Source: Cognatishimia maritima
Lineage (GTDB): Bacteria; Pseudomonadota; Alphaproteobacteria; Rhodobacterales; Rhodobacteraceae
DNA length: 64,000 nt
Assembly: GCF_900129685.1 (NCBI RefSeq)
Contig: NZ_FQWM01000001.1
Coordinates: 1 to 64,000, forward strand
Reading direction: 5' to 3'
This document shows, in pieces, positions 26,051-35,349 of the stretch. Positions within the stretch are counted from its first letter, which is position 1; the number at the start of each line of letters is the position of its first letter. The notes beneath the pieces are model-generated. The model ran no database searches. It worked only from the letters and a program-made list of their open reading frames with translations, and had not been told where the DNA came from. A program made the position numbers and the translations under genes.

Positions 26051-27223
26051 ATGAAGCGCGTGTCCATCTTTGGCGCAACCGGGTCTATCGGGCAAAGCAC
26101 GATTGACCTGATTAAGCGTGATGCGGGAGCCTATGACGTTGTTGCCCTAAGCGGCGGCGCGAATGTTGCGCAACTGGCAGAAGACGCGCGGGCGTTGGCG
26201 GCAGATGTCGCGGTGACGGCCTATCCTGATAAGCTGGATGAATTGCGCGCGGCTTTGGCAGGCAGCGGTGTGGTCGCTGCGGCTGGGACTGAGGCGCTGA
26301 TCGAGGCCGCCGAGCGCCCAGCAGATTGGGTCATGTCCGCCATTGTCGGGGCCGCAGGTCTGACACCGGGCATCAAAGCACTTGAACAAGGAGCGACGCT
26401 GGCGCTGGCCAACAAGGAGTCGCTGGTGACGGCTGGGGCCTTGATGCTGGGCACCGCCAAGACACATGGCGCGCAGCTGTTGCCGGTTGACAGCGAACAT
26501 TCCGCGATCTTTCAAGCACTGCGCGGTGAAGACATCGCGTCTGTCGAAAAGATCACCATCACCGCCAGCGGCGGGGCGTTCCGTGATTGGTCGCTGGAAG
26601 ACATGGCGCGCGCGACGCCTGAACAAGCGGCAAGTCATCCGAACTGGGATATGGGCCAGCGGATCACAATTGACTCGGCATCTATGTTTAACAAAGCTCT
26701 AGAGGTTATTGAGACCAAAGAATTTTTCGGCGTTCTTCCAGCGCAGATAGAGGTTCTGGTGCACCCGGAATCCCTGATCCATGCCTTGGTGGGTTTCAAA
26801 GATGGCGCGCAGATGGCGCATGTGGGCGCGCCGGACATGCGGCATGCGATTGGCTACGCGCTGCATTATCCAGAGCGCCGCGATTTGCCGGTCGCGCGGT
26901 TGGATTTGGCTAAGGTTGGCCAATTGACCTTCAGCGCGCCTGATCCGCAAAAATACCCCGCGCTGCGGCTGGCTTGGGACGTGATGGAGATGGGCGGCCT
27001 GTCAGGCTGCGTCTTCAACGCCGCCAAAGAGATCGCGCTGGATGGGTTTATCGATCACAAGATCGGATTCCTTGAAATGGCCATCATTGTCGAGGACACG
27101 CTTACAAAAATGTCAGGTGACACTGCGCTTTTGTATGCCGATATGACATTGGACACAGTCAACGCTGTTGATCAAGAAGCCCGCCGCGTGGCGGCTGCGC
27201 TGATCAAGAAGCGAGAAGGATAG
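26051..27223 (+). CDS. dxr: 1-deoxy-D-xylulose 5-phosphate reductoisomerase
   Basis: Second step of the MEP isoprenoid pathway (NADPH, Mn/Mg). 390 residues. The NADPH site is FGATGSIGQSTIDL, followed by ALANKESLVTAG, the metal site PVDSEHSAIFQAL, and the flexible loop with HPESLIHALV. It supplies isoprenoid precursors that UppS, two genes upstream, consumes. Confidence 0.96.
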   Translation: MKRVSIFGATGSIGQSTIDLIKRDAGAYDVVALSGGANVAQLAEDARALAADVAVTAYPDKLDELRAALAGSGVVAAAGTEALIEAAERPADWVMSAIVGAAGLTPGIKALEQGATLALANKESLVTAGALMLGTAKTHGAQLLPVDSEHSAIFQALRGEDIASVEKITITASGGAFRDWSLEDMARATPEQAASHPNWDMGQRITIDSASMFNKALEVIETKEFFGVLPAQIEVLVHPESLIHALVGFKDGAQMAHVGAPDMRHAIGYALHYPERRDLPVARLDLAKVGQLTFSAPDPQKYPALRLAWDVMEMGGLSGCVFNAAKEIALDGFIDHKIGFLEMAIIVEDTLTKMSGDTALLYADMTLDTVNAVDQEARRVAAALIKKREG

Positions 27224-27228
27224 AGACG

Positions 27229-28575
27229 TTGGAATTTACTGGTTTTCTCCCAAGTTTTCAAAGTGGTGTGCTGACCATTATCGCCTTTGTGGTGGCTCTT
27301 TCGGTGATCGTGGCGATCCACGAATACGGCCATTACATCGTGGGGCGCTGGTCGGGCATCCATGCCGAGGTGTTCTCGCTTGGGTTCGGGCCGGTGTTGT
27401 TCTCTCGCGTGGATCGGCGCGGCACAAAATGGCAGCTTGCTGCGATTCCCATGGGCGGTTTTGTGCGCTTCAAAGGGGATGCCAACGCGGCGTCAGGCGA
27501 AGATGGCGAGGTCATTTCGACGCTTAGCGAGGCTGAGTTGCGCCAAACTATGCATGGCGCGCCGCTTTGGGCGCGGACTGCGACGGTTGCAGCGGGGCCG
27601 CTGTTTAACTTTGCGCTGTCGATCCTGATTTTTGCTGCTGTTGTGCTCTCGCAAGGGGTGGTTGGCGATAAGCTGATCGTGGGTGAGTTGCGCGATCTGC
27701 CGACCACAGGCTTTACGATTCAGGAAGGTGATGAGGTGCTAGAGGTCAATGGCGCGGCTTTCCCGGTGGATGTAGAGCCGGACGTGGCCGACGCCTTTGT
27801 TGAAGGCCTGCCTTCGCAAGCGACGCTGGATTACCTCGTGCGTCGAGACGGTGACACGCTTTCCGTCACCGGTCCGCACCTCTATCCACCTTATGTTGCC
27901 CGTGTCGCGCCGCAAAGCGCAGCCTTTGCTACGGGGCTGCAGGAAGGGGATGTCATTACAGGCATCAACGAGCAGGAAATATTTGCCTTCCGGCAGCTTA
28001 AGGATGCGGTCGAAGGCTCTGACGGGGCGACGCTGCAACTGGATGTGTGGCGCGATGGCGCGACGCAGCCCTTTGATCTGACTCCGAAGCGGGTGGATGA
28101 ACCGCTGCCCGGTGGCGGGTTTCAAACCCAGTGGCGCATTGGTGTTGGCGGTGGCTTTGCCTTTGCTCCGGCGACCGAAACAGCGGGTATTGGCGAGGCG
28201 CTTGGCATCGCGGTGCAAAGCACGGGCAATATCATTCAAGGGTCTATTTCGGGCATCTATCACATGGTCACAGGTGCGATCAGCAGCTGTAACCTGTCGG
28301 GTCCCATCGGGATCGCGCAGGTGTCTGGTGCAATGGCAAGTCAAGGCTCGATGGATTTTATCCGCTTTATCGCCGTGCTTTCGACCGCCATCGGCTTGCT
28401 GAACCTTTTCCCGATCCCTGTTTTGGATGGCGGGCATTTGGTGTTTTACGCCTATGAGGCCGTGTCTGGCCGCAAGCCCAACGACAAGGTCATGCGCATT
28501 ATGATGAGCATTGGTCTGGCGCTGATCCTGTCCTTGATGTTGTTCGGGATTAGCAACGATTTGTTCTGCCCGTAA
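27229..28575 (+). CDS. rseP: Site-2 protease RseP
   Basis: Intramembrane zinc metalloprotease that cleaves anti-sigma factors and leftover signal peptides. 448 residues starting at a TTG at 27229, 5 nt after dxr. The zinc motif HEYGH lies in the first helix (VAIHEYGHYIVGRWSG). Two PDZ-like segments lie in the periplasmic loop. The second zinc/active-site motif NLFPIPVLDGGHLVFY is near the C-terminus. Confidence 0.94.
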   Translation: MEFTGFLPSFQSGVLTIIAFVVALSVIVAIHEYGHYIVGRWSGIHAEVFSLGFGPVLFSRVDRRGTKWQLAAIPMGGFVRFKGDANAASGEDGEVISTLSEAELRQTMHGAPLWARTATVAAGPLFNFALSILIFAAVVLSQGVVGDKLIVGELRDLPTTGFTIQEGDEVLEVNGAAFPVDVEPDVADAFVEGLPSQATLDYLVRRDGDTLSVTGPHLYPPYVARVAPQSAAFATGLQEGDVITGINEQEIFAFRQLKDAVEGSDGATLQLDVWRDGATQPFDLTPKRVDEPLPGGGFQTQWRIGVGGGFAFAPATETAGIGEALGIAVQSTGNIIQGSISGIYHMVTGAISSCNLSGPIGIAQVSGAMASQGSMDFIRFIAVLSTAIGLLNLFPIPVLDGGHLVFYAYEAVSGRKPNDKVMRIMMSIGLALILSLMLFGISNDLFCP

Positions 28576-28739
28576 GGGGAAGGGCTGATTTCCCAGTGCC
28601 TTAACAGGTTCAGATCGCAGGCAACATTTTGATGGGTGCAACCTAATTGTCACAGGCTTGCCCCATTCTTGCCCAATTCCAAAGAGATAGTCTCCGGTGA
28701 GGCAATACGCCCGTGACACACGAGTCAACGGAGAGACAG

Positions 28740-28880
28740 ATGCAAGCGATTCACAATGGATACCGTGCGGTTAACGTTCTTTGGGCCGTGAACTGGGAAC
28801 GGCTGATGTTCCCGGCGGCTATTCTGCTGTGCCTAGGATTGGGTGCGCAGTTGGGCAGCATGGGGGTTTTCTGGCCTTAA
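28740..28880 (+). CDS. 46-residue single-pass membrane protein
   Basis: Too short for routine calling, but well supported: CGGAGAGACAG sits just before the ATG at 28740, and the frame ends in TAA at 28878-28880. An intrinsic terminator follows at 28922. The sequence has a Trp/Asn-rich N-terminus (NVLWAVNWERLMFP), one hydrophobic helix (AAILLCLGLGAQLG) and a short VFWP end. It lies between rseP and bamA, two envelope genes. I do not recognise the family. A function in envelope assembly would be guesswork from position. Confidence 0.65.
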   Translation: MQAIHNGYRAVNVLWAVNWERLMFPAAILLCLGLGAQLGSMGVFWP

Positions 28881-28921
28881 ATGACTGAATGACCGACCCG
28901 CAAAGCGACAGATTTTAGATG

Positions 28922-28957
28922 CCACGCGATCTTCTGGATCGCGTGGTTTGTGTTTTT
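28922..28957 (+). terminator. Intrinsic terminator upstream of bamA
   Basis: A perfect 10-bp stem CCACGCGATC / GATCGCGTGG with a 5-nt loop is followed by TTTGTGTTTTT. It would end transcription after the small membrane protein gene, so bamA needs read-through or its own promoter. TTGACA at about 28955 is a possible -35 element but lacks a clear -10. Confidence 0.88.
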
Positions 28958-29018
28958 GACATTGCGACATTTACCCGGTACTCACAAACCACTGGGATGT
29001 CTGACAGGAATTGGGTTT

Positions 29019-31385
29019 ATGAGCGAGCATTTTGGGGGCGCTGCAAGCCGCCGCGACCTGCGTAAAGGATTGCTGCGTAGAACAGCATTTGCATTTTCAA
29101 CATTGGTTTCCATCGGTTTGATCGCCTCGCCCGATTTCGCGAATGCCCAAAGTTATCGATTTACCAACCTGTCGATCGAAGGCAACAACCGGATCGAAGA
29201 CAGCACAATCGCCTCCTACACGGGAATCAGTCGGGGTGAAGTCGTGACCTCTGGGCAGTTGAACGACGCCTATCAGAGCATTTTGGCGACTGGTTTGTTT
29301 GAAACCGTGGAGCTGGTCCCGGCAGGCAATCAGCTTGTGATCCGCGTAGCCGAATTCCCAACCATCAACGTGGTGCGTTTTGAAGGCAATCGTCGTCTGA
29401 AAGACGATGTGCTTGAAGCCGCTGTCGAATCCCAATCCCGCCGCGTTTTGAACCCAGCCACCGCCGAAAGCGACGCCAATGCCATTGCTGAGGCCTATGT
29501 GCAGGCCGGTCGCATCGCCGCACGTGTGACACCTCGGATCATTCGCCGTTCTGACAACCGTGTTGATCTGGTGTTTGAGATTTTCGAAGGTGACCTGGCA
29601 GAGATTGAACGGCTGAGTTTTGTCGGCAACCGCGCCTATTCTGACCGCCGCCTGCGCCGCGAGTTGGGCACCAAACAGGCAGGTCTTTTGCGCGCGCTCG
29701 TCAAGCGCGACACTCTGGTTGAGGACCGGATCGAGTTTGACAAGCAACTGTTGCGCGATTTCTACCAGTCGCGTGGCTACGTTGACTTCCGCATCACCGG
29801 CGTGAACGCCGAATTGGCGCGCGAACGGGATGGCTATTTCCTGACATTTAACGTCGAAGAGGGGCAGCAGTTCACCTTTGGCGAGGTCACCGTCGTCAGC
29901 GACCTGCCAGAGGTCGACATTGAAACCTTTGAGCAAACCCTGCGCATCCGCACAGGCGCGACCTATTCGCCGTTGCTGGTGGAAAACGCCATTGCGCGGA
30001 TGGAGCGGAAAGCCTCGCAAGAGGCACTGGATTTCGTGCGGGTTGAACCGCGCATCACACGCAATGATCGTGACCTGTCTTTGGATGTTGAATTCGCGCT
30101 GGTGCGCGGGCCGCGTATTTTTGTGGAACGTATCGATATTGAAGGCAACACCACCACGCTGGATCGTGTGGTACGTCGTCAGTTTAAGACTGCCGAAGGC
30201 GACCCGTTCAATCCGCGCGAAATTCGCGAAGCCGCCGAACGCATTCGCGCCCTTGGCTTCTTTGCGACTTCCGAGGTGAACGCCCGCGAAGGCTCACGTC
30301 CGGATCAGGTGATCGTGGATGTGGATGTCGAAGAACAACCCACGGGTTCACTCAGCTTTGGCGGCACCTATTCGACTGACACTGGCTTTGGTCTTGTGGC
30401 GGGCTTCTCTGAGCGTAACTTTTTGGGCCGTGGTCAGACCCTGTCGGTGAATGTATCGACCTCGCCAGATATCAACGACTATCAGTTGCGGTTTGTAGAG
30501 CCTGCTTTCTTGGGGCGCGATGTATCGCTGGGTTTTGGCCTGTCCTATCAGGACAGCGCGCCGGGCAATGCGCGGTTTGAAAACACTACAGGGGAGTTCC
30601 AGCCGTTCCTTGGTTTTGACCTTGGCGAACGCAGCAATTTGCAACTGCGCTATACCTATCGCGATGTCGATATGGTCGTGCCCGCTGCCGAAGCCGTGGC
30701 TGGTTCGATCATTGATGCCGAAGCAGCGCGTGGCCGTTTGACCTCAAGTGAGTTGGGCTACACCTACCGTTTTGACAGCCGGATTGGCGGATTGAACCCC
30801 GATGCGGGGGTTCTTTTTGAGGTCGGGCAAGACTTCGCAGGGCCGGGCAGCGATGTGGAATACGTTAAGACCAGCGCGCGCGCCGTCGCGCAGCGCACTG
30901 CGTTCAACGGCGACCTGACGTTGCGGGCGACATTGGAAGGTGGCGCGATCTATGCGCCTGACAATAACACCCGCGTGCACCAGCGCTTTGCATTGGGCAG
31001 CCGCCAGTTCCGCGGGTTTGAACCCTTTGGCATTGGTCCACGCGAAGTCTCTTTGGGTGACAGCGGTGCCACGGTGAACGACGGGCTTGGCGGCAAATAC
31101 TATGCTGTCGCGCGGTTCGAAGCTGAATTCCCGCTGGGCCTGCCAGAGGAATATGGTATCTCAGGCGGTCTTTTCTATGACGTTGGCTCCTTGTGGGGGA
31201 CAGACGGCGCTGCGGGGGCTGGTACACTCCTGTATGATGACTTCACCCTGCGCCAGACCGTTGGTGTCTCGATCTTCTGGACAACGCCGATTGGGCCTTT
31301 GCAGTTCAACTGGTCCAAGGCGCTCGACAAGCAAGAATACGACCGCGATCAAACCTTTAACCTGACCATTCGGACCGAGTTCTAA
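29019..31385 (+). CDS. bamA: Outer membrane protein assembly factor BamA
   Basis: Central component of the BAM complex that folds beta-barrels into the outer membrane. 788 residues from the ATG at 29019; the frame extends to 28950 across the terminator tail and is not used. A signal peptide ends near SPDFANA. POTRA repeats span about residues 50-400 (FTNLSIEGNNRIEDSTI, EIERLSFVGNRAYSDRRL, RIFVERIDIEGNTTT). The C-terminal barrel ends in the typical Phe (TFNLTIRTEF) and contains the conserved RGFEPFGIGPR. Confidence 0.96.
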   Translation: MSEHFGGAASRRDLRKGLLRRTAFAFSTLVSIGLIASPDFANAQSYRFTNLSIEGNNRIEDSTIASYTGISRGEVVTSGQLNDAYQSILATGLFETVELVPAGNQLVIRVAEFPTINVVRFEGNRRLKDDVLEAAVESQSRRVLNPATAESDANAIAEAYVQAGRIAARVTPRIIRRSDNRVDLVFEIFEGDLAEIERLSFVGNRAYSDRRLRRELGTKQAGLLRALVKRDTLVEDRIEFDKQLLRDFYQSRGYVDFRITGVNAELARERDGYFLTFNVEEGQQFTFGEVTVVSDLPEVDIETFEQTLRIRTGATYSPLLVENAIARMERKASQEALDFVRVEPRITRNDRDLSLDVEFALVRGPRIFVERIDIEGNTTTLDRVVRRQFKTAEGDPFNPREIREAAERIRALGFFATSEVNAREGSRPDQVIVDVDVEEQPTGSLSFGGTYSTDTGFGLVAGFSERNFLGRGQTLSVNVSTSPDINDYQLRFVEPAFLGRDVSLGFGLSYQDSAPGNARFENTTGEFQPFLGFDLGERSNLQLRYTYRDVDMVVPAAEAVAGSIIDAEAARGRLTSSELGYTYRFDSRIGGLNPDAGVLFEVGQDFAGPGSDVEYVKTSARAVAQRTAFNGDLTLRATLEGGAIYAPDNNTRVHQRFALGSRQFRGFEPFGIGPREVSLGDSGATVNDGLGGKYYAVARFEAEFPLGLPEEYGISGGLFYDVGSLWGTDGAAGAGTLLYDDFTLRQTVGVSIFWTTPIGPLQFNWSKALDKQEYDRDQTFNLTIRTEF

Positions 31386-31386
31386 G

Positions 31387-31962
31387 GTGACACGACTTTT
31401 GCGCCTCTTGTGGGTGGTGATGGGACTGGCGTTCCTTGTGGGCGCTCAGGCGGAAGCGCAATCGCGTCCGTTGCCACCGTCAAGCGTGCTGATCATCGAC
31501 AGCGAGCGGCTTTATGCCGAGTCCGCATTTGGCAAACGTGTTTTGGCCGAACAGCAGGCCGAAGCCGCCGTTTTGGCGGCCGAATACCGTCGGATTGAGG
31601 CCGAACTTAGCGAAGAAGAGCAGATGCTGACCGACAAAAGGTCAGAGATGTCGCCAGAAGATTTTCGCATGGTGGCAGATGCCTTTGACACGCGGGTCGA
31701 GGGCATTCGCGAAGCGCAGCAGCAGCGAGAGAACGATCTGATCGCTTTGGGCGACAGCGAGCGCCAAAGGTTCTTTGCGCAGCTTGGACCGGTGCTTGAG
31801 GCCGTGCTGCGCGAAAGCGGGGCGTTGGTGGTGCTTGAAAAGCGCACGGTGTTTGCCTCAAGCAGCGCCTTGGATGTGACGGATCGCGTTCTGGAACAGG
31901 CTGATCTGATCATCGGCGATGGTGCCGCCGAAAATACTGAAAACGGCAACGGCGAAAACTGA
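31387..31962 (+). CDS. skp: OmpH/Skp family periplasmic chaperone
   Basis: 191 residues starting at a GTG immediately after bamA. A signal peptide (LLRLLWVVMGLAFLVGAQAE) precedes a long, charged, helical body (IEAELSEEEQMLTDKRSEMS) that would form the tentacles of the Skp trimer. It carries outer-membrane proteins to BamA. Length and position fit the family; sequence identity within it is always low. Confidence 0.85.
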   Translation: MTRLLRLLWVVMGLAFLVGAQAEAQSRPLPPSSVLIIDSERLYAESAFGKRVLAEQQAEAAVLAAEYRRIEAELSEEEQMLTDKRSEMSPEDFRMVADAFDTRVEGIREAQQQRENDLIALGDSERQRFFAQLGPVLEAVLRESGALVVLEKRTVFASSSALDVTDRVLEQADLIIGDGAAENTENGNGEN

Positions 31963-32044
31963 CGTCTGGGCTGGTCTCTTGCCCTGACTTGCCCCTATTG
32001 TTAGGGACAGACAAACCGCGCAGATACAGCAGGAGCAATCAAAA

Positions 32045-32509
32045 ATGAGCGAGTCATTGAAAACCGCCGACATCCATCTGATCCAACGTCTTATCCCACA
32101 TCGCTACCCCTTCCTGCTGGTGGACAAGGTGATCGACATTGATGGCTATCAGACGGCAACGGGCATCAAGAATGTCACCATGAACGAACCGCATTTTCAG
32201 GGCCATTTTCCGGGCAATCCGATCATGCCGGGCGTGACGATTATTGAAGCCATGGCGCAGACCGCTGCCATCATGGTGGGCACAGAGCTTGGCATGGAAG
32301 ACAAGAACATGCAGGTCTATTTCATGGCCATCGACAAGTGCAAATTCCGCCGCATGGTAGTGCCGGGCGATGTGTTGGAAATGAAATTGACCACGGTGCG
32401 CGGCAAGCCCGGTGGCAAGGTTTGGAAATTCTCTGGCGTGGCCGAGGTCGAAGGCGAGATGGCGGCAGAAGCTGAATTCACCGCCATGATGGAACTGCCA
32501 AAGGCCTGA
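32045..32509 (+). CDS. fabZ: 3-hydroxyacyl-ACP dehydratase FabZ
   Basis: Dehydrates 3-hydroxyacyl-ACP in fatty-acid elongation. 154 residues. The hot-dog fold motif contains the active-site His in [15 protein letters not shown] and the Glu in [10 protein letters not shown], preceded by [12 protein letters not shown]. Here it follows skp directly, with no lpxD between them, and is 5 nt before lpxA. Confidence 0.96.
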   Translation: MSESLKTADIHLIQRLIPHRYPFLLVDKVIDIDGYQTATGIKNVTMNEPHFQGHFPGNPIMPGVTIIEAMAQTAAIMVGTELGMEDKNMQVYFMAIDKCKFRRMVVPGDVLEMKLTTVRGKPGGKVWKFSGVAEVEGEMAAEAEFTAMMELPKA

Positions 32510-32514
32510 CCCGG

Positions 32515-33312
32515 ATGGCAATTTCCCCAAAAGCACAGGTCCATACCTCTGCCGTGATCGAAGACGGTGCAGTCATCGGTGAGGACTGCAAGGTTGGTCC
32601 ATTCTGTGTTGTCGGCCCGAAGGTCGTTTTGCATGACCGGGTGGAGTTGAAATCCCATGTCGTGGTGACAGGCGACACCGAGGTCGGCGATGACACGGTG
32701 ATTTTCCCGTTTTCGGTGATCGGAGAGATCCCGCAGGATCTGAAATTCAAAGGCGAGGCCAGCAAGCTGGTCATCGGTAAGCGCAACCGCATCCGCGAGA
32801 GCGTGACGATGAACTGCGGCACCGAAGGCGGCGGCGGACTGACTCGCGTGGGCGACGATGGGCTCTTTATGCATGGCTGTCACGTTGCCCATGATGCGCA
32901 GATCGGGGATCGGGTGATCCTTGTGAATTCTGTGGCTGTGGCCGGGCATTGCATTCTTGAAGACGACGTGATCGTCGGCGGCTTGTCGGGTGTGCATCAG
33001 TTCGTGCGCATTGGCAAAGGCGCCATTATCGGTGCGGTTTGCATGGTCACCAACGACGTCATTCCCTATGGCCTCGTGCAGGGGCCACGCGGGCAGTTGG
33101 ATGGGCTGAACCTTGTAGGACTGAAACGGCGCGGCGTGCCGCGTGAAGACATTTCCGCCCTGCGCAAAGCCTTTCAGGAGTTGGGCGAGGGCGAAGGGTC
33201 ATTCCTTGAACGCAGCAAACGCATCGGGGACAGCACGCAAAGCGCCTATGTGAAAGAGATCATCGACTTCGTTCTAGGCGAAAGCGACCGGTCGTTCCTG
33301 ACCCCGCAATAA
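32515..33312 (+). CDS. lpxA: UDP-N-acetylglucosamine acyltransferase
   Basis: First step of lipid A synthesis (3-O-acylation of UDP-GlcNAc). 265 residues with an N-terminal left-handed beta-helix of hexapeptide repeats (AVIEDGAVIGEDCKVGPFC), the active-site region HGCHVAHDAQIGD, and a helical C-terminus. The stop overlaps the lpxI start (TAATG). Confidence 0.96.
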   Translation: MAISPKAQVHTSAVIEDGAVIGEDCKVGPFCVVGPKVVLHDRVELKSHVVVTGDTEVGDDTVIFPFSVIGEIPQDLKFKGEASKLVIGKRNRIRESVTMNCGTEGGGGLTRVGDDGLFMHGCHVAHDAQIGDRVILVNSVAVAGHCILEDDVIVGGLSGVHQFVRIGKGAIIGAVCMVTNDVIPYGLVQGPRGQLDGLNLVGLKRRGVPREDISALRKAFQELGEGEGSFLERSKRIGDSTQSAYVKEIIDFVLGESDRSFLTPQ

Positions 33313-34112
33313 TGTCTCGGCTCGCCATCATCTCTGCCATGGGTCTGCTGCCGGTTGAACTGGCGCGGGCGGTGCCCTCTGCCTTGGTGGTGACCCTGCA
33401 AGGGGTTGGGCATGACCACACGGGGCCAGTGCACGAACACCAGTTGGAACGGCTTGGCGCGCTGTTTGACGACCTGAAGGCCGAAGGCGTGACCGAGGTG
33501 GTCTTTGCGGGGGCCATGTCGCGACCGAACCTTGATCCTATGCAGTTTGACGCCTTTATGCAGGCCACTGCGCCGCGTCTGACCGAGGCGTTCGGTCAAG
33601 GCGACGATGTGCTTTTGCGGCTTGTGGTCTCTTTGTTTGAGGAAAACGGCTTTGCTGTGCGCGGCGCACATGAGCTGTTGCAAGCGACCGCCAATGGCGG
33701 GTTGATTGCAGGCCCGGCGCCCGATGAACGCGCCTTGGCAGATGCCGCGCGCGGGGTCGAAATCTTGCACGTCATGTCGGGGCTGGACCTCGGGCAGGGT
33801 GTTGTGGTGGCCGGCGGGCTATGCCTTGGCATCGAAACCCTGCAGGGCACAGACGCGATGCTGGGGTTTGTTGCCCAAACCCCCAAACACCTGCGCCGCG
33901 CCAAGGGTGTGTTTGTAAAAGCCCCCAAGGCAGGCCAAGACCTGCGCGTCGACATGCCCGCCATAGGCCCGGACACCATACGCAACGTCGCACAGGCGGG
34001 CCTCGCAGGAGTCGCACTGGCGGCTGGCCGGGTTCTGGTGCTGGATCGCGCGGTCACCTTGAAACTCGCCGAAGATTTGGGCGTTTTTATCTATGGGCTT
34101 GAAGAAATCTAA
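33312..34112 (+). CDS. lpxI: UDP-2,3-diacylglucosamine pyrophosphatase LpxI
   Basis: Hydrolyses UDP-2,3-diacylglucosamine to lipid X and UMP; the alphaproteobacterial alternative to LpxH. 266 residues of the former DUF1009 type, with FAGAMSRPNLDPMQFD, AHELLQATANGG, VKAPKAGQDLRVDMPAIGPD and an ending with VLDRAVTLKLAEDLGVFIYG. It sits between lpxA and lpxB, overlapping lpxA by one base. Confidence 0.94.
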   Translation: MSRLAIISAMGLLPVELARAVPSALVVTLQGVGHDHTGPVHEHQLERLGALFDDLKAEGVTEVVFAGAMSRPNLDPMQFDAFMQATAPRLTEAFGQGDDVLLRLVVSLFEENGFAVRGAHELLQATANGGLIAGPAPDERALADAARGVEILHVMSGLDLGQGVVVAGGLCLGIETLQGTDAMLGFVAQTPKHLRRAKGVFVKAPKAGQDLRVDMPAIGPDTIRNVAQAGLAGVALAAGRVLVLDRAVTLKLAEDLGVFIYGLEEI

Positions 34113-34127
34113 GCCAAGAGAGGCAAT

Positions 34128-35288
34128 ATGAAAATCTATCTGATCGCCGGTGAACTCTCTGGCGATAAATTGGGTGCATCCCTGATGCAGGGGCTGAAAG
34201 CGCTCTATCCCGGCGAAATCGACTTCAACGGGGTTGGCGGGCCACTGATGGAAGCTGAGGGGCTGGACAGCCAATTTCCAATGCAAGAGCTGTCCGTCAT
34301 GGGGATCGCCGAGGTGCTGCCCAAGTATTTCCACCTTAAGCGTCGTATCCGGGAATGTGCCGAGGCGGTTCAAGCGCTGCAACCGGATGTGCTGATCACC
34401 ATCGACAGTCCGGATTTCTGCCTGCGTGTCGCCAAGCTGGTGAAAGCTGCAACCAATATCAGAACAGTGCACTATGTGGCGCCCTCTGTCTGGGCCTGGC
34501 GTCCGGGGCGGGCCTCTAAGATGGCGAAACATATTGATCAGGTTCTCGCCCTGTTGCCGTTTGAGCCGCCCTATATGGAAGCGGCGGGCATGCGCTGTGA
34601 TTTTGTGGGGCATCCCGTGGTGTCTGAGCCGGTTGCAAGCAATGTCGAGGCAGAGGAATTCCGCGCTGCACAGGGCCTTGGCGATGCGCCCTTGGCTTTG
34701 ATCTTGCCGGGCAGCCGTGAAAGCGAGGTCACGCGCCTGTTGCCGATCTTCGTTTCCGCGATGAAAGCCCTGCAAGAGGCGCGGCCTGATCTGCGGTTTG
34801 TATTGCCAACGACAACGCCTGTCGCCGAGATGGTGCGCAGCGCTGTTGCAGATATGGCGGAGCCGCCGGTGGTCTTGGACCCGACAGGGCAGAACCTTGA
34901 CGTCTATGCAGCGCAGAAACGCGCCGCGTTCAAAGCCGCTGATGTGGCGCTGGCGGCCTCTGGGACGGTGTCGCTGGAACTGGCAGCCGCCGAGACGCCT
35001 ATGGTGATTGCCTATGATGTTAGCCCAATCAGCCGGGTGATTTTCAAACGCATGCTCAAAATCGACACGGTAACCTTGGCCAATTTGATCACCGATACCC
35101 GGATTGTTCCTGAACATTTGGCCGAAAACTGCACGGTCGAGAATATCGTTCCGAGCGTGCTGGATGTGCTGGAGAAACCCGAAACACAGCTGCAGGTCGT
35201 GCGCGATACGATGGCAAAGCTCGGCAAGGGCGGAGAGGATCCGGGTTTGCGGGCGGCGAAGGCTGTTTTGGATGGGTTGGGCATGTAG
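34128..35288 (+). CDS. lpxB: Lipid-A-disaccharide synthase
   Basis: Joins lipid X and UDP-2,3-diacylglucosamine into the lipid A disaccharide (GT19). 386 residues: AGELSGDKLGASLMQGLKAL at the start, IDSPDFCLRVAKLVK, YVAPSVWAWRPGRASKM, VGHPVV and LPGSRESEVTRLLPIF. The TAG stop at 35286-35288 lies inside the left arm of a large palindrome. Confidence 0.96.
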   Translation: MKIYLIAGELSGDKLGASLMQGLKALYPGEIDFNGVGGPLMEAEGLDSQFPMQELSVMGIAEVLPKYFHLKRRIRECAEAVQALQPDVLITIDSPDFCLRVAKLVKAATNIRTVHYVAPSVWAWRPGRASKMAKHIDQVLALLPFEPPYMEAAGMRCDFVGHPVVSEPVASNVEAEEFRAAQGLGDAPLALILPGSRESEVTRLLPIFVSAMKALQEARPDLRFVLPTTTPVAEMVRSAVADMAEPPVVLDPTGQNLDVYAAQKRAAFKAADVALAASGTVSLELAAAETPMVIAYDVSPISRVIFKRMLKIDTVTLANLITDTRIVPEHLAENCTVENIVPSVLDVLEKPETQLQVVRDTMAKLGKGGEDPGLRAAKAVLDGLGM

Positions 35289-35346
35289 GCCGGGCTTTAG
35301 CCCGGCAACTTCAGCGACCGGAAAGCCGGGCTAAAGCCCGGCCTAC
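35285..35346. repeat. REP/BIME-like inverted repeat between lpxB and mnmA
   Basis: Two perfect 22-nt arms (35285-35306 and 35325-35346) face each other across an 18-nt loop. Each arm contains GCCGGGCTTTAGCCCGGC or its complement, itself a palindrome. The unit can thus form one long hairpin or two small ones, like the paired REPs of BIME elements. It overlaps the lpxB stop and ends 3 nt before the mnmA stop, so it may also terminate both transcripts. There is no T-run. Confidence 0.75.
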
Positions 35347-35349
35347 GGG

